Below are positions 52,349-60,938 of a stretch of DNA of 64,000 nucleotides, in pieces (position 1 is the stretch's first letter; the number at the start of each line of letters is the position of its first letter). The notes beneath the pieces are model-generated. The model had not been told where the DNA came from. It was given only the letters and a program-made list of their open reading frames with translations, and did not search any database. The position numbers were made by a program, and so were the translations under genes. Origin of the DNA: Deltaproteobacteria bacterium (GTDB lineage: Bacteria; Myxococcota_C; UBA6777); assembly GCA_002731275.1 (NCBI GenBank), contig PCBK01000051.1, positions 1 to 64,000 on the forward strand, given 5' to 3'.

Positions 52349-52364
52349 GGGCATAGGGGATGCT
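52349..52364 (+). promoter_or_regulatory. Probable sigma54 promoter for the divergent operon
   Basis: GGGCATAGGGGATGCT has GG at 52350-52351 and GC at 52362-52363, ten bases apart. GGCAT and TGCT agree with the consensus, but the -12 box starts with A rather than T. It is weaker than the two minus-strand promoters. The start would be near 52375, with the ATG at 52411. Confidence 0.5.
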
Positions 52365-52410
52365 AGGGGAGTGTGTGTGAACGCAATACACAGACAAAAA
52401 GGAGACAGTC

Positions 52411-52938
52411 ATGAACGCAAGAATGGTTCATTCAACAACGCACAAACTCTTTGTACAGAAGTTAAACAATCCACTCACTGAGCTGCTCGATGAGTTGGGG
52501 GAGGATGCACAAACAATGATGTTGTACGCAGAGTGTTATCCTGAGGTGTGGGGGGAGCTTGCCGAGAAGGGATACAAAGCGTTGGAGCTGAGTCAAGATC
52601 GAGTGGCGATTCGGATCTTTGGTTTTTTGCTCTTGTTTTTCCCCTATGAGGCAGCCTATCACGCAGCATACGCAGACGCACTGTGCATGGCCAGACGATA
52701 TCTGGAAGCCGCCTACCATTACTATGAGACAACACAACTCGCACCTGAGATCCCAGACGCTTTTTACTATCTCTCCGAGCTGTACATGATCTTCCGTCAC
52801 CCGACACACGCAGTCGACGCTCTCGAAGCCGCAGACTCTTTGGCGGATCATGACCACTACCTCCAAGAGACCTTACCCCAGAGATTGGATTGTGCGCGTG
52901 CTGCTTCCCAATCACCAGACACATTTGACATCGCATAA
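52411..52938 (+). CDS. SycD/LcrH-like TPR protein (candidate secretion chaperone)
   Basis: A 175-residue protein with a strong ribosome site (AAGGAG, 6-7 bases). Residues about 45-150 are three TPR helix pairs: ELAEKGYKALELSQDRVAIRIFGFLLLFFP, AAYHAAYADALCMARRYLEAAYHYYETTQLAP and DAFYYLSELYMIFRHPTHAVDALEAAD. The size, the number of repeats and the F-rich second helix pair match class II type III chaperones of the SycD/LcrH group, which bind translocators. It is the first gene of an operon with the gene at 52972, divergent from the Ala/Gly-rich gene, and both have sigma54 signals. It could be a generic small TPR protein; the context favours the chaperone. Confidence 0.6.
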   Translation: MNARMVHSTTHKLFVQKLNNPLTELLDELGEDAQTMMLYAECYPEVWGELAEKGYKALELSQDRVAIRIFGFLLLFFPYEAAYHAAYADALCMARRYLEAAYHYYETTQLAPEIPDAFYYLSELYMIFRHPTHAVDALEAADSLADHDHYLQETLPQRLDCARAASQSPDTFDIA

Positions 52939-52971
52939 CAATCAACCGACTCACAGAAAGGAACGAAAACG

Positions 52972-53376
52972 ATGACCAAATCAAACAACCACACCAGCGC
53001 CCGTCCTGCTCCCCGTAGTCGTTTTGATGAGCCTACACAACTCGTCGATTATTCGGAGTTTTTGAAGTCGATACGAGGGGACTCTCAGGTCTCCACTTCT
53101 GAGGAGACTGTCGAAACCAAGACGCAAAAAGTCGCCCCAACGCTCGCCGAACAGCTCGAAGCGCTGCCTCCAGAGCCCGATCAAACAGCGCTCCATCGTC
53201 CGCGGGCGTATCGCGCCTATCGCGAAGTCAAAGGGAACTCATTTGAGCGTGTCCAGGCGAGTATTCGTGGTCGTGAAGTGCTCGCGCAGGCTTTGAAAGA
53301 GCGTGGTGTGCCAAGTGAACAGAGAGAGGCACTTCGTCAGCGATTTGAGCTGTTGTTGTTTCATCTGGGGTTGTAA
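52972..53376 (+). CDS. Small protein of unknown function in the sigma54 operon
   Basis: A 134-residue protein starting 33 bases after the chaperone-like gene, with AAAGGA 9 bases before the ATG. The N-terminal 80 residues are disordered (Ser/Pro/Arg/Thr/Glu-rich). The last 45 residues are a charged helical stretch (FERVQASIRGREVLAQALKERGVPSEQREALRQRF). No signal peptide, Cys or known motif. By position it is likely a partner or substrate of the TPR protein. Confidence 0.6.
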   Translation: MTKSNNHTSARPAPRSRFDEPTQLVDYSEFLKSIRGDSQVSTSEETVETKTQKVAPTLAEQLEALPPEPDQTALHRPRAYRAYREVKGNSFERVQASIRGREVLAQALKERGVPSEQREALRQRFELLLFHLGL

Positions 53377-53549
53377 AATGTACGCGATGGGATGTTTTTT
53401 GTGTATGGAATTTCGAGGTTTTTGCGCGGCTGTCCTTGATCTTCGGGGGGATGATTGATACTCGTATGCACATGAGAATTTCCACCTTTCCTTTTCGCGA
53501 TGTGGCAAGAGGAGAGGTCTACTGTGTAATCATAAAGGAGAGCAAGTTG

Positions 53550-54017
53550 ATGAAAAAGTTCGTATTGATGACGTTAGCGGCAGTGGTTTGTTTGAGCAGT
53601 TGGAACGTACGTCAGGCAGACGCACACTGCCAGGTCCCCTGTGGTATTTACGACGATCACAATCGCATTCACCAGATCAATGAAGATATCATGACGATCC
53701 GTAAGGCAACTCGTCTGATCGCGAAGCTCCACAAGAAAGCCAAGAAGACCCCCACGGATACCAACCAACTCGTTCGCTGGATCAACACCAAAGAAGCACA
53801 CGCAGAGAAGATCATTCGTGTGGTCTCCGATTACTTTTTGACCCAAAAGATCAAGGCCCCCAAAGGGAAAGATAAGAGCAAATACTACGCGAAGTTGGCG
53901 GCACACCACGCGGTCATGAAAGCCGCGATGAAGACTAAGCAGACTGTCAGCCTCGCGAACGTCAACGCGCTGCAAAAAGCTGTCGACGCGATCGCGAAAT
54001 ACTGGCCCAAAAAGTAG
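53550..54017 (+). CDS. sodN: Nickel superoxide dismutase with Sec-type signal peptide
   Basis: The ATG at 53550 follows AAGGAG. The 155-residue precursor starts with MKKFVLMTLAAVVCL, a normal signal peptide, with predicted cleavage after QADA-25. Cleavage exposes HCQVPCGIYDD, the nickel hook of NiSOD: His1, Cys2 and Cys6 are the nickel ligands, and Pro5 and Tyr9 are also kept. The mature part is about 130 residues of helical bundle, near the 117 of the Streptomyces enzyme. In most NiSODs a dedicated protease (SodX) removes a short propeptide in the cytoplasm. Here the hook would be generated by signal peptidase in the periplasm. No sodX-like gene is in the window. The enzyme converts superoxide to oxygen and hydrogen peroxide. 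Confidence 0.92.
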   Translation: MKKFVLMTLAAVVCLSSWNVRQADAHCQVPCGIYDDHNRIHQINEDIMTIRKATRLIAKLHKKAKKTPTDTNQLVRWINTKEAHAEKIIRVVSDYFLTQKIKAPKGKDKSKYYAKLAAHHAVMKAAMKTKQTVSLANVNALQKAVDAIAKYWPKK

Positions 54018-54595
54018 GACCTTCCATACATCCTCGCCCCCATCCCACCATCCCTCTTTTGACTCCTTTTTTGCACCCAACAACCTAAAACAAAAAGACC
54101 CCTGCCCGTGAAGGCGGAGGTCCTTTATGGTGTGCGATCAGAGTTGAAGGGGCCAGCGCAGATGAGATATCTGATTCAGCCCGAACAAGAAGACTGTTGA
54201 ATATGTCCGGACAAATGAAATGTCCAGTGAACCCAGCAGCCTCGATAAAATGTTTGGAGCTTACGAGAGAAAGCGGTTGTTGTATCTTTTTGTGTAAGCT
54301 GTTGTTGTTGATGGATGTTGAATCGGCCCACTTTGGTGTACGTGCTCAGATGTTTGGGGCTTTGTTCTCGCGTTCCGCACATTTTGAAGACAAAGATCCT
54401 TGAAAATGAAGATTGGCCCTTGTCCGATCATCTATTCTTGAGACACACAACCCCCCCTTTTGGTCTCAAAAAAAATCAACAAATCGCCGATGAGTCGCAT
54501 AACATATGGCAGATTCTTGCTTTTTGTGGATTTGCCCCTATGATGTGTCGTGGTGATGAATTCTATCTCATTTGATGTATGTGAAAGGAGTCGAA
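54018..54595. other. Non-coding interval after sodN
   Basis: 578 bases without a supported gene. It holds a weak terminator (54092-54128). It also holds the small palindrome TGTCCGGACA (54204-54213) followed by TGTCCAG (54221-54227), which resembles half of the shared enhancer element. The right half is A+T-rich and must carry the promoter of the lipoprotein gene at 54596. A sigma54-like TGGCAG...TTGCT at 54507-54521 has nine instead of ten bases between GG and GC. Confidence 0.5.
54092..54128 (+). terminator. Possible terminator of sodN
   Basis: AAAGACCCCTGCC can pair imperfectly with GGCGGAGGTCCTTT around the loop CGTGAA, followed by only a short T-run. Its position 75 bases after the sodN stop suits a terminator, but the stem has mismatches. 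Confidence 0.4.
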
Positions 54596-55744
54596 ATGCT
54601 TCGTACATTTCTTTTGAAAAAAAGCACACTCTTTCGAGGCTTTTTGAGTGTAAGTATATTGTCTTTAAGTGTTTTTGTGATGAGCACATTGACCGCATGT
54701 GGTGGCGGTCCCAACCTTCCAGGGACGATTGAGTTGATCGACACTTCGATCACCACACCCCTTACTGCTATCGCTGTTCTCAACGATGCGTTGTACATCG
54801 TCGATGAGAACGCCAAGCTCGTGACATACGATATCAGCGACCCCGAAGACCCCAAGAAAACACAACAGCTCGACGCGTTCAAAGGGCCTCACCTTGATCT
54901 GCGCGTTGCATACGGTGATCGACGTTTGCTCTTGATCGGCGAAGACGGAAAAGTCGCGCTGTTCGATCTGAGTGACCCCAAAAAACCCTCAACCATTTGG
55001 GGGGGTGGAAAAACAGTGAAGTTGATGGACAAGACAGGTCCATACTTCATCTACGAGAGCACCAACGCGCTGTACATGACACCCGGTGGCAAGACCCTCT
55101 ATCGATACGATCTCAACGCCCTTGACGTCAGTGATCCCTCCACCATCACACCCGCTGATCTGACGAAGACCTTTGAGGGAACAGGTGGCGGCGGTGGCGT
55201 GACCGTCATGTTCGATGACAACAATACACCTGTCCGGATGTACGTCGCACACGCAACTGGCGGCAAAATCGATGCGTGGTTGTTGCCTGATCTCGAAGGT
55301 GGCGGCGAAGCCAAGCCCTCCAATACATTCAACGTGACTGGTGTGACCAACATTACATCACTTCGCTCCTACAAGGCATCAGCCGGAGCCATCCAGGGAT
55401 GGCTGGTCGTTGGAGGAGATGCTTCTGGTGATGTGGATCTTGAGCTGCTCGATCTGGGACGAAACTTCGCTGACGCTTCTGAGCCTAAATCAGCCTTCAC
55501 TGCCAAGATGGGTGTACCTTCACTCGTGATCGGCTCTTCACGTTTGCTCTTCAACAATGAGCTGCAGATCTGGACCTTCCCAGAGAAACCAACTGCAGCT
55601 TCACAAGTTGCTGAGCTGTCGCTGAAGGCGACACCACGTATCCGCGCTATGGTCAACAGCAAGAACTACATCTACGCTGCCCAAGAAGGTGGACTGAAGA
55701 TCTACAAGTTCGACAAAGGCAAAGAGACCACGACTGAAGAATAA
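54596..55744 (+). CDS. Beta-propeller lipoprotein (LVIVD-like)
   Basis: The ATG at 54596 follows AAAGGAG by 5 bases. The 382-residue product has a lipoprotein signal (LSLSVFVMSTLTAC, lipobox LTAC). The rest is blade-like repeats: LTAIAVLNDALYIVDENAKLVTYDISDPEDP and RLLLIGEDGKVALFDLSDPKKP carry the LVIVD-type VYDISDP motif, with further blades to the C-terminus. A surface-exposed or periplasmic binding propeller is likely; the ligand is unknown. It converges on the lipase-like lipoprotein gene. Confidence 0.8.
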   Translation: MLRTFLLKKSTLFRGFLSVSILSLSVFVMSTLTACGGGPNLPGTIELIDTSITTPLTAIAVLNDALYIVDENAKLVTYDISDPEDPKKTQQLDAFKGPHLDLRVAYGDRRLLLIGEDGKVALFDLSDPKKPSTIWGGGKTVKLMDKTGPYFIYESTNALYMTPGGKTLYRYDLNALDVSDPSTITPADLTKTFEGTGGGGGVTVMFDDNNTPVRMYVAHATGGKIDAWLLPDLEGGGEAKPSNTFNVTGVTNITSLRSYKASAGAIQGWLVVGGDASGDVDLELLDLGRNFADASEPKSAFTAKMGVPSLVIGSSRLLFNNELQIWTFPEKPTAASQVAELSLKATPRIRAMVNSKNYIYAAQEGGLKIYKFDKGKETTTEE

Positions 55745-55867
55745 GACACTCTGCACCCACCTCAACAGCTCCCTTCATCGCTCCCACATAATACACACCA
55801 CACACAAAACCTCTCCCCTTTAGGCTCATTTGCACACTGCGATGATGACGTGCGTGTTCTCGATGGC

Positions 55868-57967
55868 TCAGTGGATGTTGGCGGCAGAGTCGTAGAGCAT
55901 TGACTGGAAAAAGGTCTTCCAGTTTTGATTGGCGTTGGGGTTGTAAAACGCGACAAAGTGGCCATCACATGTATTGCCTGAGGCGTATTTGCACTCTTTA
56001 TGTTGGGTGAAGCCGACAGTCGTCCTGACGCCTGAGGTGTGGAGGAAGTTTCCTCTTACAGGCAGAGAGAAGTGAGGGATGGATTGGAAACCTAATCCAT
56101 TAAGGGGTTTGTAGATGGGGCCGAGGTGAGGGAGTCCCATCGCGATGGCGAGCGCCTCAAAGACTGCAGGGGGCGCATATTCATCGGTGAGACCTTCTGT
56201 CATCAGCAAATTGAGCGGCGCGTGTTGTGGTTTGAGAATGGCCGGCGCGTAGTTGAGGGGATCACCTGGATCATACGCATGTTGGGCAACACCAAGGACC
56301 GGGTGAAAGGGAGACGCGGCTGCTTTTTTATCACACAGCAAGTAATCGACAACGGACTTGATTTGGATGGGGGTCTTGGGCTTGGTCTTGTACAACAACG
56401 TCCCGATCAGATATCCCCCTGGAGCGGAGAGGAAGGCGGCCCGGACATCTTCTTCGAAAGCCAGAAAAGGAGGGCCTGTCAGCCCTCCTTGACTGTGCCC
56501 CATAAACCAGATTCGTTTGGGGTCCATCTTGAAAGTTTGTTCGGCGTAAGAGACGGAAAAGATCTTGAGAAAGCGCACCTGCCAGTAGTAGTCAATTGCG
56601 GATTGACGGACGTTATCACGTGCTGCTGCGAGATTGAGAGCGTTAAAGAACAGGAAGTCCAGGCTTACGCCGCCGAGCTTGCTGCCGCGCTCTCCGTGTA
56701 CCGCTTGGTCGATACCAAAGGCCGCAATCCCACGCTCTGCGAGAGCCCGTGCGGTCCCGTTGTTGATGAAGGTTCTGTAGCTTCCACCTGTCCCGTGAGC
56801 GTACATCACGACAGGCAGATTGCGTTGCTTGAGAGCGCCTGCGTCGAGATAACGTTTGGGGATGGTGAAGGCGAAGGGGAGCTGCTTCATCGTGTACTTG
56901 GGTTTGCCATTGGCGTCGTAAGTAAAGATCCCTTCGCCTTTGGTCAAGAAGGGCGCAGAGCCATTTTGGAACAGTGGCGAGTCAAAGCGTCCTGTACAGG
57001 TGATATAGGGTGTTGAGGAGGCATTGCTCTTACACTCTATGTCCGTGGCTGGTGTCGGCGCAGGCATCTCTTTTTTGATGAATGTGTAGAGTGTCTTGAG
57101 CTCTTGGGTTGGGGTGTCTGTTTTGAACACTGTCGCAGCTGCCACGCGGTTTGGTTCGATGTCCTGTTTGGTCTTGAGGTAGGAGAACATCGGCGCGTAG
57201 ACGGCGCGGAGTGATTCTTGTGTTGGATCACTGAGCTTGTCCTGGCTTGCGAGCTTTGTCAGCTCTGGATGTGCTTGTAGGGGCCAGTCTTCGTTGTCGC
57301 GGAGCTCTGTTAACACAACGAGCGCATACGTGGTGTTAGGTCGCAGAGGAAATCCATCGGAAGGTCTGATCGCCAACGTCGGACCCGGCAAAAAGCGGCT
57401 CTCCAGATTGGCTTTGAACACGAGGGGATATCGCTGACCTTGTCTCGGTGATTGAGGGTCGATGTCGATCAAAAAGATGGGCGACGATTGGGTCAAGGTC
57501 GCGGCAGGAGGTGGCAGGGATTTTTCACTAAGAGGACGTGTAAAGCGCATGTAGATAGTTGGATTGACGCTCGCGCCCTTGGCATCTTGATCGGCGAACT
57601 TCACGAGGTCCGTGATATATTCATCGGGATCAATGCTCTTGAGTAGACTCGTGACGAGTGAGTTGCTGCTCGCGGGGATTTCACAGTCTTCCGTTCGTTC
57701 GGGGGCTGGCATGTTCGCGAGCGCGGCGGAGCCGTCTTTGTCGAGGCGTAAGACGTGTGGATAGGGGAAGTCGTAGAAGTTCTTTGTTGTGAATGTGCCG
57801 TCTTTTGGATACGAAAAAAGCAGCTGTGTGTGGCGGCGGAGGGATTCTTTGTGGGTGTGCAGTGGTGTGTTACACGCAAACAAGAGGGCGAGCAGGCAAG
57901 TGGTCCCCAAGAAGCTGAAAGTATACCACTTGAGGGGAAAAGTGCCGGCTGTGTAGGGTCGCGACAT
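55868..57967 (-). CDS. Lipase-like alpha/beta hydrolase lipoprotein
   Basis: The ATG at 57967 follows GAGGA at 8 bases. The 699-residue product is a lipoprotein (LLALLFAC). The N-terminal half resembles the bacterial virulence factor lipase N-terminal domain (VNPTIYMRFTRPLSEKSL ... SDGFPLRPNTTYALVVLTELRD). The C-terminal half is an alpha/beta hydrolase: oxyanion HGTGGSYR, nucleophile Ser in GHSQGG, probable acid in GLTDEYAPP, and probable His in DGHFVAFYN. All three triad residues are present, so an active surface esterase or lipase is likely. The substrate is unknown. Confidence 0.85.
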   Translation of the reverse strand: MSRPYTAGTFPLKWYTFSFLGTTCLLALLFACNTPLHTHKESLRRHTQLLFSYPKDGTFTTKNFYDFPYPHVLRLDKDGSAALANMPAPERTEDCEIPASSNSLVTSLLKSIDPDEYITDLVKFADQDAKGASVNPTIYMRFTRPLSEKSLPPPAATLTQSSPIFLIDIDPQSPRQGQRYPLVFKANLESRFLPGPTLAIRPSDGFPLRPNTTYALVVLTELRDNEDWPLQAHPELTKLASQDKLSDPTQESLRAVYAPMFSYLKTKQDIEPNRVAAATVFKTDTPTQELKTLYTFIKKEMPAPTPATDIECKSNASSTPYITCTGRFDSPLFQNGSAPFLTKGEGIFTYDANGKPKYTMKQLPFAFTIPKRYLDAGALKQRNLPVVMYAHGTGGSYRTFINNGTARALAERGIAAFGIDQAVHGERGSKLGGVSLDFLFFNALNLAAARDNVRQSAIDYYWQVRFLKIFSVSYAEQTFKMDPKRIWFMGHSQGGLTGPPFLAFEEDVRAAFLSAPGGYLIGTLLYKTKPKTPIQIKSVVDYLLCDKKAAASPFHPVLGVAQHAYDPGDPLNYAPAILKPQHAPLNLLMTEGLTDEYAPPAVFEALAIAMGLPHLGPIYKPLNGLGFQSIPHFSLPVRGNFLHTSGVRTTVGFTQHKECKYASGNTCDGHFVAFYNPNANQNWKTFFQSMLYDSAANIH

Positions 57968-58198
57968 GGTGTCTATCCTCTTTGTGAAAAAAGAGTCCAA
58001 AAATGTATTTCAAAAAAGCAGCTCTGCTTCGTCATTGTAAGTGTGAAGTGTAACGGAATCGAGGTGTCGACACAACCTGACATCTTTTTCTGCCGGTGGT
58101 TACAGCACGGCGGTTTCTTTTTGACCGTGTTTTGTGTATGATTCGACGGGTCTGCAAGTATCTTTCGTATCATCTTTGTTTGGATGAGGATTGTCGAG

Positions 58199-59599
58199 AT
58201 GTTCGAACAAACCGATACAGTCAATGAACATACTGATTTGCTCCACTCTGCGAGGAACGCTATTCCGCCGAAGTTGTTGGTCGTTGATGATGAGCCTCAC
58301 ATTCGTACACGGTTTGAGCGGACCTTGGTGCGTGCCGGGTATGAGGTGAGGTGTGCTTCTTGTCTTGGGGAAGCGCGGGATTTACTCCCTCGGGAACCAT
58401 TTGACGGTCTACTTTTGGATCTTCGCTTACCTGACGGCAACGGGATCGATTGGATTCCCGAAGTGCGGAAGCGATATCCAGGTATGGCCATCGTCGTGAT
58501 CACTGGCGTTGCTGGGATTGAGACCGCCGTCGAAGCGATGAGGCTTGGGGCCGATAACTTTCTCTCTAAGCCCGTAAAAATGGACACATTGACGCTCTTT
58601 TTGCAAAAGAGCATCGAGGTGAGCACGTTGCGGCAAAATCACCGCTCATACCAGGTGATGTCACGTCATATTCAGCCCTACACGGGAAAAAGTCCCGCGA
58701 TGATGGAGGTGATGCACAACGTACAGCTCACCGCAAACAACGACGCGCCGATCTTGTTGCAGGGTGAAACCGGCGTGGGCAAGGGAGTCCTCGCACGTTA
58801 TATCCATGAACACAGCTCTCGTGCCAATCGGCCTTTTGTCGAGGTCAATTGTTCAGGGCTCAACAAAGATATGTTGTCGAGTGAGTTGTTTGGGCATGTT
58901 GTGGGTGCATTTACTGGGGCTGTCGAGGAGCGAGAGGGGTTGTTGAGCATCGCCAATGGTGGGACGTTGTTTCTCGACGAGATTGGTGACATGGACATCG
59001 AGATCCAGGCGCACTTTTTGAAAGTGATCGAGGAGCGCGAGTACAGGCGTCTTGGGGAAGATTTCTCCAGAAGTAGCTCCTTTCGTCTGATCTGTGCGAG
59101 CAACATCGATCTCGAGAAGGCTGCCTTGAAGGGCCATTTTCGTTGGGATCTGCTGTTTCGTATCAACATCTTTCCGATCAAGATCCCACCTTTGCGAGAG
59201 CGAATCAAAGACCTCCGTGGGTTGATCGAGTACATCCTGATGACCTCAGGACACGATGATGTCGAGATCGGGGACAATGTGCTGACATTTTTGAAGCAAT
59301 ACTCATGGCCTGGTAATATTCGCGAGCTACGCAATGTACTCGAACGGGCCCTGATCCTCTCTGGACGTGAACCTCTCAAGCCCGCTCACTTTCCTGGACT
59401 TGGAGAGGAAAATGGACCTCAAAAACCGACGCTGATCGAGGGAGAGAGCTGGCGCCTCGAAGACATCGAAGCGGGTCATATCCTACGTGTCCTGGACCAT
59501 TACGAACAAGACACTGTGCGTGCAGCAAAAGCCCTCGGTATCTCCCGCCCAACCCTCTACAGAAAACTCCAAAAAATCAGAAGCAGCGAGTCTTCGTAA
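58199..59599 (+). CDS. NtrC-family sigma54 response regulator
   Basis: A 466-residue enhancer-binding protein. The ATG at 58199 has GAGG 9 bases upstream; an ATG at 58184 is an alternative. The receiver domain (about 25-145) has the acidic pair VVDDEP, the phospho-acceptor Asp in GLLLDLRLPDG (about 73), and Lys in LSKPV. The AAA+ domain has Walker A GETGVGKG (about 189), the sigma54 loop GAFTGA (about 236), Walker B GGTLFLDEIGDM, and the arginine-finger region. The C-terminal Fis-type helix-turn-helix is at about 425-462 (DTVRAAKALGISRPTLYRKLQKI). All parts are intact, so it should activate sigma54 promoters. No sensor kinase is adjacent. It is the only such activator in the window and is a candidate for the elements at 43890 and 52229. 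Confidence 0.92.
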   Translation: MFEQTDTVNEHTDLLHSARNAIPPKLLVVDDEPHIRTRFERTLVRAGYEVRCASCLGEARDLLPREPFDGLLLDLRLPDGNGIDWIPEVRKRYPGMAIVVITGVAGIETAVEAMRLGADNFLSKPVKMDTLTLFLQKSIEVSTLRQNHRSYQVMSRHIQPYTGKSPAMMEVMHNVQLTANNDAPILLQGETGVGKGVLARYIHEHSSRANRPFVEVNCSGLNKDMLSSELFGHVVGAFTGAVEEREGLLSIANGGTLFLDEIGDMDIEIQAHFLKVIEEREYRRLGEDFSRSSSFRLICASNIDLEKAALKGHFRWDLLFRINIFPIKIPPLRERIKDLRGLIEYILMTSGHDDVEIGDNVLTFLKQYSWPGNIRELRNVLERALILSGREPLKPAHFPGLGEENGPQKPTLIEGESWRLEDIEAGHILRVLDHYEQDTVRAAKALGISRPTLYRKLQKIRSSESS

Positions 59600-59666
59600 T
59601 ATCATTGACTTTTATCTGCGCTCGTTTGGGCGTCTCACAAAGTTACTCCCCCATCAAGAGGTTTCC

Positions 59667-60851
59667 ATGTCTGAGCTTGAAAAGATCCAGTCGATTCGTG
59701 CCGAATTTCCAGCCGTACAATCTATGTCCTATCTCAACACAGGAACTTGTGGTCCGCTCCCTGTTCGAACTGTCGAGGCCATGCAGCAAGCACTTCAAAA
59801 GGAGCTGCACGGTGGGCGAGCGTCGATTCCTGGCTACATCTCATTTTTTGACCGGATGGAGGATTTTCGTGCACAGCTCGCCTCTTGGGTGGGCGCTACA
59901 CCCGATGAAGTGTTGATGACACACCACACCACGGAGGGGATGAATATCGTACTGTGGGGACTCGACTGGCAACAAGGCGACGAGATCATCACCACAACCC
60001 ACGAACACCAGGGACTCCTCGCGCCACTGGCCATGTTGCATCAACAGTTTGGTGTCCAGGTCCGCTACATCGAAATAAACGGTGACGTCGAGCATGACAC
60101 GAGAGCCCTGTCTGCTGCGATCAACAAACGGACGCGTCTGATCGCGATGTCCCACGTCGATTACATGTACGGCACGATCTTCCCACTTGAAGCGCTCGCT
60201 GAAGTCGCAAATCAACAAGATATCCCTATGTTGATCGATGGAGCACAGTCTGTCGGTGTCTTTGATGTCGATGTCAAAGCGCTTGGTGTCCCATTTTACG
60301 CGTTTCCTGGCCAAAAATGGCTGTGTGGACCCGAAGGAACTGGAGGGTTGTACGTGGACGCTGACTGGATCTCTCGCGTCCAACCCACATTCTCGGGGAT
60401 CTTCTCGATCCGGGATGTGGCGTGGTTCGATCAAACCTCTCCCTATATCGTGCCGGCGATCGGTGCTCGTCGCTATCAACATGGTGGTTACTTTCGCCCA
60501 ATTGTCGAAGGCTTCAGCACCTCACTTTCCTATCTCGATGAGCTTGGACGTTCATGGATCTTTTCGCGAATCAAGACGCTGGCGCAGCGTGCTTACGACG
60601 CGATCTCAAATATCTCCCACGTTCGTCTCCACACAGAACAAGATCTCTTTGGAAGTTTGTTGACCTTCTCGATCGATGGATTAGATGGCAAAGAGATCAG
60701 CGCGATGGTGGAAAAACATCAAGTCGAGATTCGCTATGTTCCGCTCCCAAATGGTGCATCCTATGCACGCGCTTCCTTCGGGTTTTACAATGACGAAGGA
60801 GATGTTGAGCGTTTGGTCAAAGCGCTCGAACAATGTCATCCTACGACTTGA
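59667..60851 (+). CDS. Class V aminotransferase (PLP)
   Basis: The ATG at 59667 follows AAGAGG; the longer open frame overlaps the preceding regulator gene. The 394-residue product is a fold-type I PLP enzyme: MSYLNTGTCGPLP at the N-terminus, THEHQG and MLIDGAQSVGVFDVD (Asp that holds the PLP pyridine), and the Schiff-base Lys217 in FPGQKWLCGPEGTGG. It resembles the cysteine desulfurase / kynureninase / isopenicillin epimerase group of class V. No active-site Cys loop of a NifS/SufS desulfurase is evident, so a different C-S lyase or an epimerase is more likely. The substrate is unknown. Confidence 0.85.
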   Translation: MSELEKIQSIRAEFPAVQSMSYLNTGTCGPLPVRTVEAMQQALQKELHGGRASIPGYISFFDRMEDFRAQLASWVGATPDEVLMTHHTTEGMNIVLWGLDWQQGDEIITTTHEHQGLLAPLAMLHQQFGVQVRYIEINGDVEHDTRALSAAINKRTRLIAMSHVDYMYGTIFPLEALAEVANQQDIPMLIDGAQSVGVFDVDVKALGVPFYAFPGQKWLCGPEGTGGLYVDADWISRVQPTFSGIFSIRDVAWFDQTSPYIVPAIGARRYQHGGYFRPIVEGFSTSLSYLDELGRSWIFSRIKTLAQRAYDAISNISHVRLHTEQDLFGSLLTFSIDGLDGKEISAMVEKHQVEIRYVPLPNGASYARASFGFYNDEGDVERLVKALEQCHPTT

Positions 60852-60938
60852 CGATGAGTGTTGGCTCTACTATCTCATTCGCAGTTGCAAAACGAATGTC
60901 TTGCGCCAAGAGCGGCGCACAAGCCTGAGAGAGAGAGT

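Noticed and set aside
54204-54227. TGTCCGGACA plus TGTCCAG as a third copy of the enhancer element
   Set aside because: It lacks CACAGATC, GTCTA and TGGACACT and has no properly spaced sigma54 promoter; kept only as a remark.
54507-54521. Sigma54-like TGGCAG...TTGCT upstream of the beta-propeller lipoprotein gene
   Set aside because: Only nine bases lie between GG and GC; sigma54 needs ten. The nearest enhancer-like palindrome (54204) is 300 bases away.
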